A stretch of DNA of 14,004 nt from JBGRQB01 sp041725875 (lineage in GTDB: Bacteria; Bacteroidota; Ignavibacteria; Ignavibacteriales; Melioribacteraceae): NCBI GenBank assembly GCA_041725875.1, contig JBGRQB010000114.1, forward strand, positions 1 to 14,004. Reading direction: 5' to 3'. Below the pieces are notes generated by a model, which had not been told where the DNA came from, searched no databases, and was given only the letters and a program-made list of their open reading frames with translations. Below, piece after piece: positions 13,991 through 14,004 of the stretch. Each line of letters begins with the position of its first letter. Within the stretch, counting starts at the first letter, position 1. A program made the position numbers and the translations under genes.

Positions 13991-14004
13991 AAGTTTTTGT
14001 CAAA

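Noticed and set aside
13741..14004. tRNA, rRNA or CRISPR array in the gene-free right end
   Set aside because: No cloverleaf with a conserved T-loop, no ribosomal RNA motif, and no regularly spaced direct repeats; the structure is inverted repeats only.

Overview
The window is AT-rich bacterial DNA. Every gene except the first is on the minus strand. Three features suggest a member of the Bacteroidota/Ignavibacteriota/Chlorobi group. These are promoter-like boxes resembling the Bacteroidota TAnnTTTG type (one exact, one with a single mismatch), two Lys-rich-start lipoproteins, and a very large multi-membrane-span sensor kinase. No rRNA, tRNA or CRISPR array was seen, and the assignment to a phylum is inference.

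Layout. (1) 2-1135, plus strand: the 3' part of a major-facilitator transporter of the POT/PTR2 (peptide transporter) type. It ends at a bidirectional hairpin terminator (1141-1171). (2) 9550 down to 1192, minus strand: a tightly packed apparent operon, read in this order. First comes a membrane sensor half (7997-9550), then an NtrY-like histidine kinase half (5807-7996), an AddA-like helicase-nuclease (2280-5807) and a lipoprotein N-acetylmuramoyl-L-alanine amidase (1192-2262). (3) 9743-10630, minus strand: a lone lipoprotein with one fibronectin type III domain and an unrecognised C-terminal domain. It has its own promoter-like box and terminator. (4) 13564 down to 10781, minus strand: the pyrimidine operon pyrR-pyrB-pyrC, closed by a near-perfect palindromic terminator. 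(5) 13741-14004: no gene, but two strong imperfect palindromes.

Two results stand out. The pyr leader (about 13565-13740) contains what looks like a complete PyrR RNA switch. It has a promoter, a PyrR-binding hairpin carrying UCCUGUGAGGU in its apical part, a terminator hairpin with a U6 tract, and a competing antiterminator pairing between them. The 3' arm of the terminator also contains the Shine-Dalgarno of pyrR, so the same fold could control transcription and translation. Second, the two halves of the sensor kinase are in the same reading frame, separated only by one TAA that is directly followed by ATG. The second half begins with a predicted periplasmic domain that has no membrane anchor of its own. 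The pair therefore looks like one protein of about 1,250 residues interrupted by a stop codon.

How the genes work together: PyrR senses UMP/PRPP state and controls PyrB and PyrC (steps 2 and 3 of UMP synthesis). The kinase, DNA-repair nuclease and cell-wall amidase are linked by overlaps and short gaps rather than by an obvious shared pathway. No response regulator and no addB are in the window.
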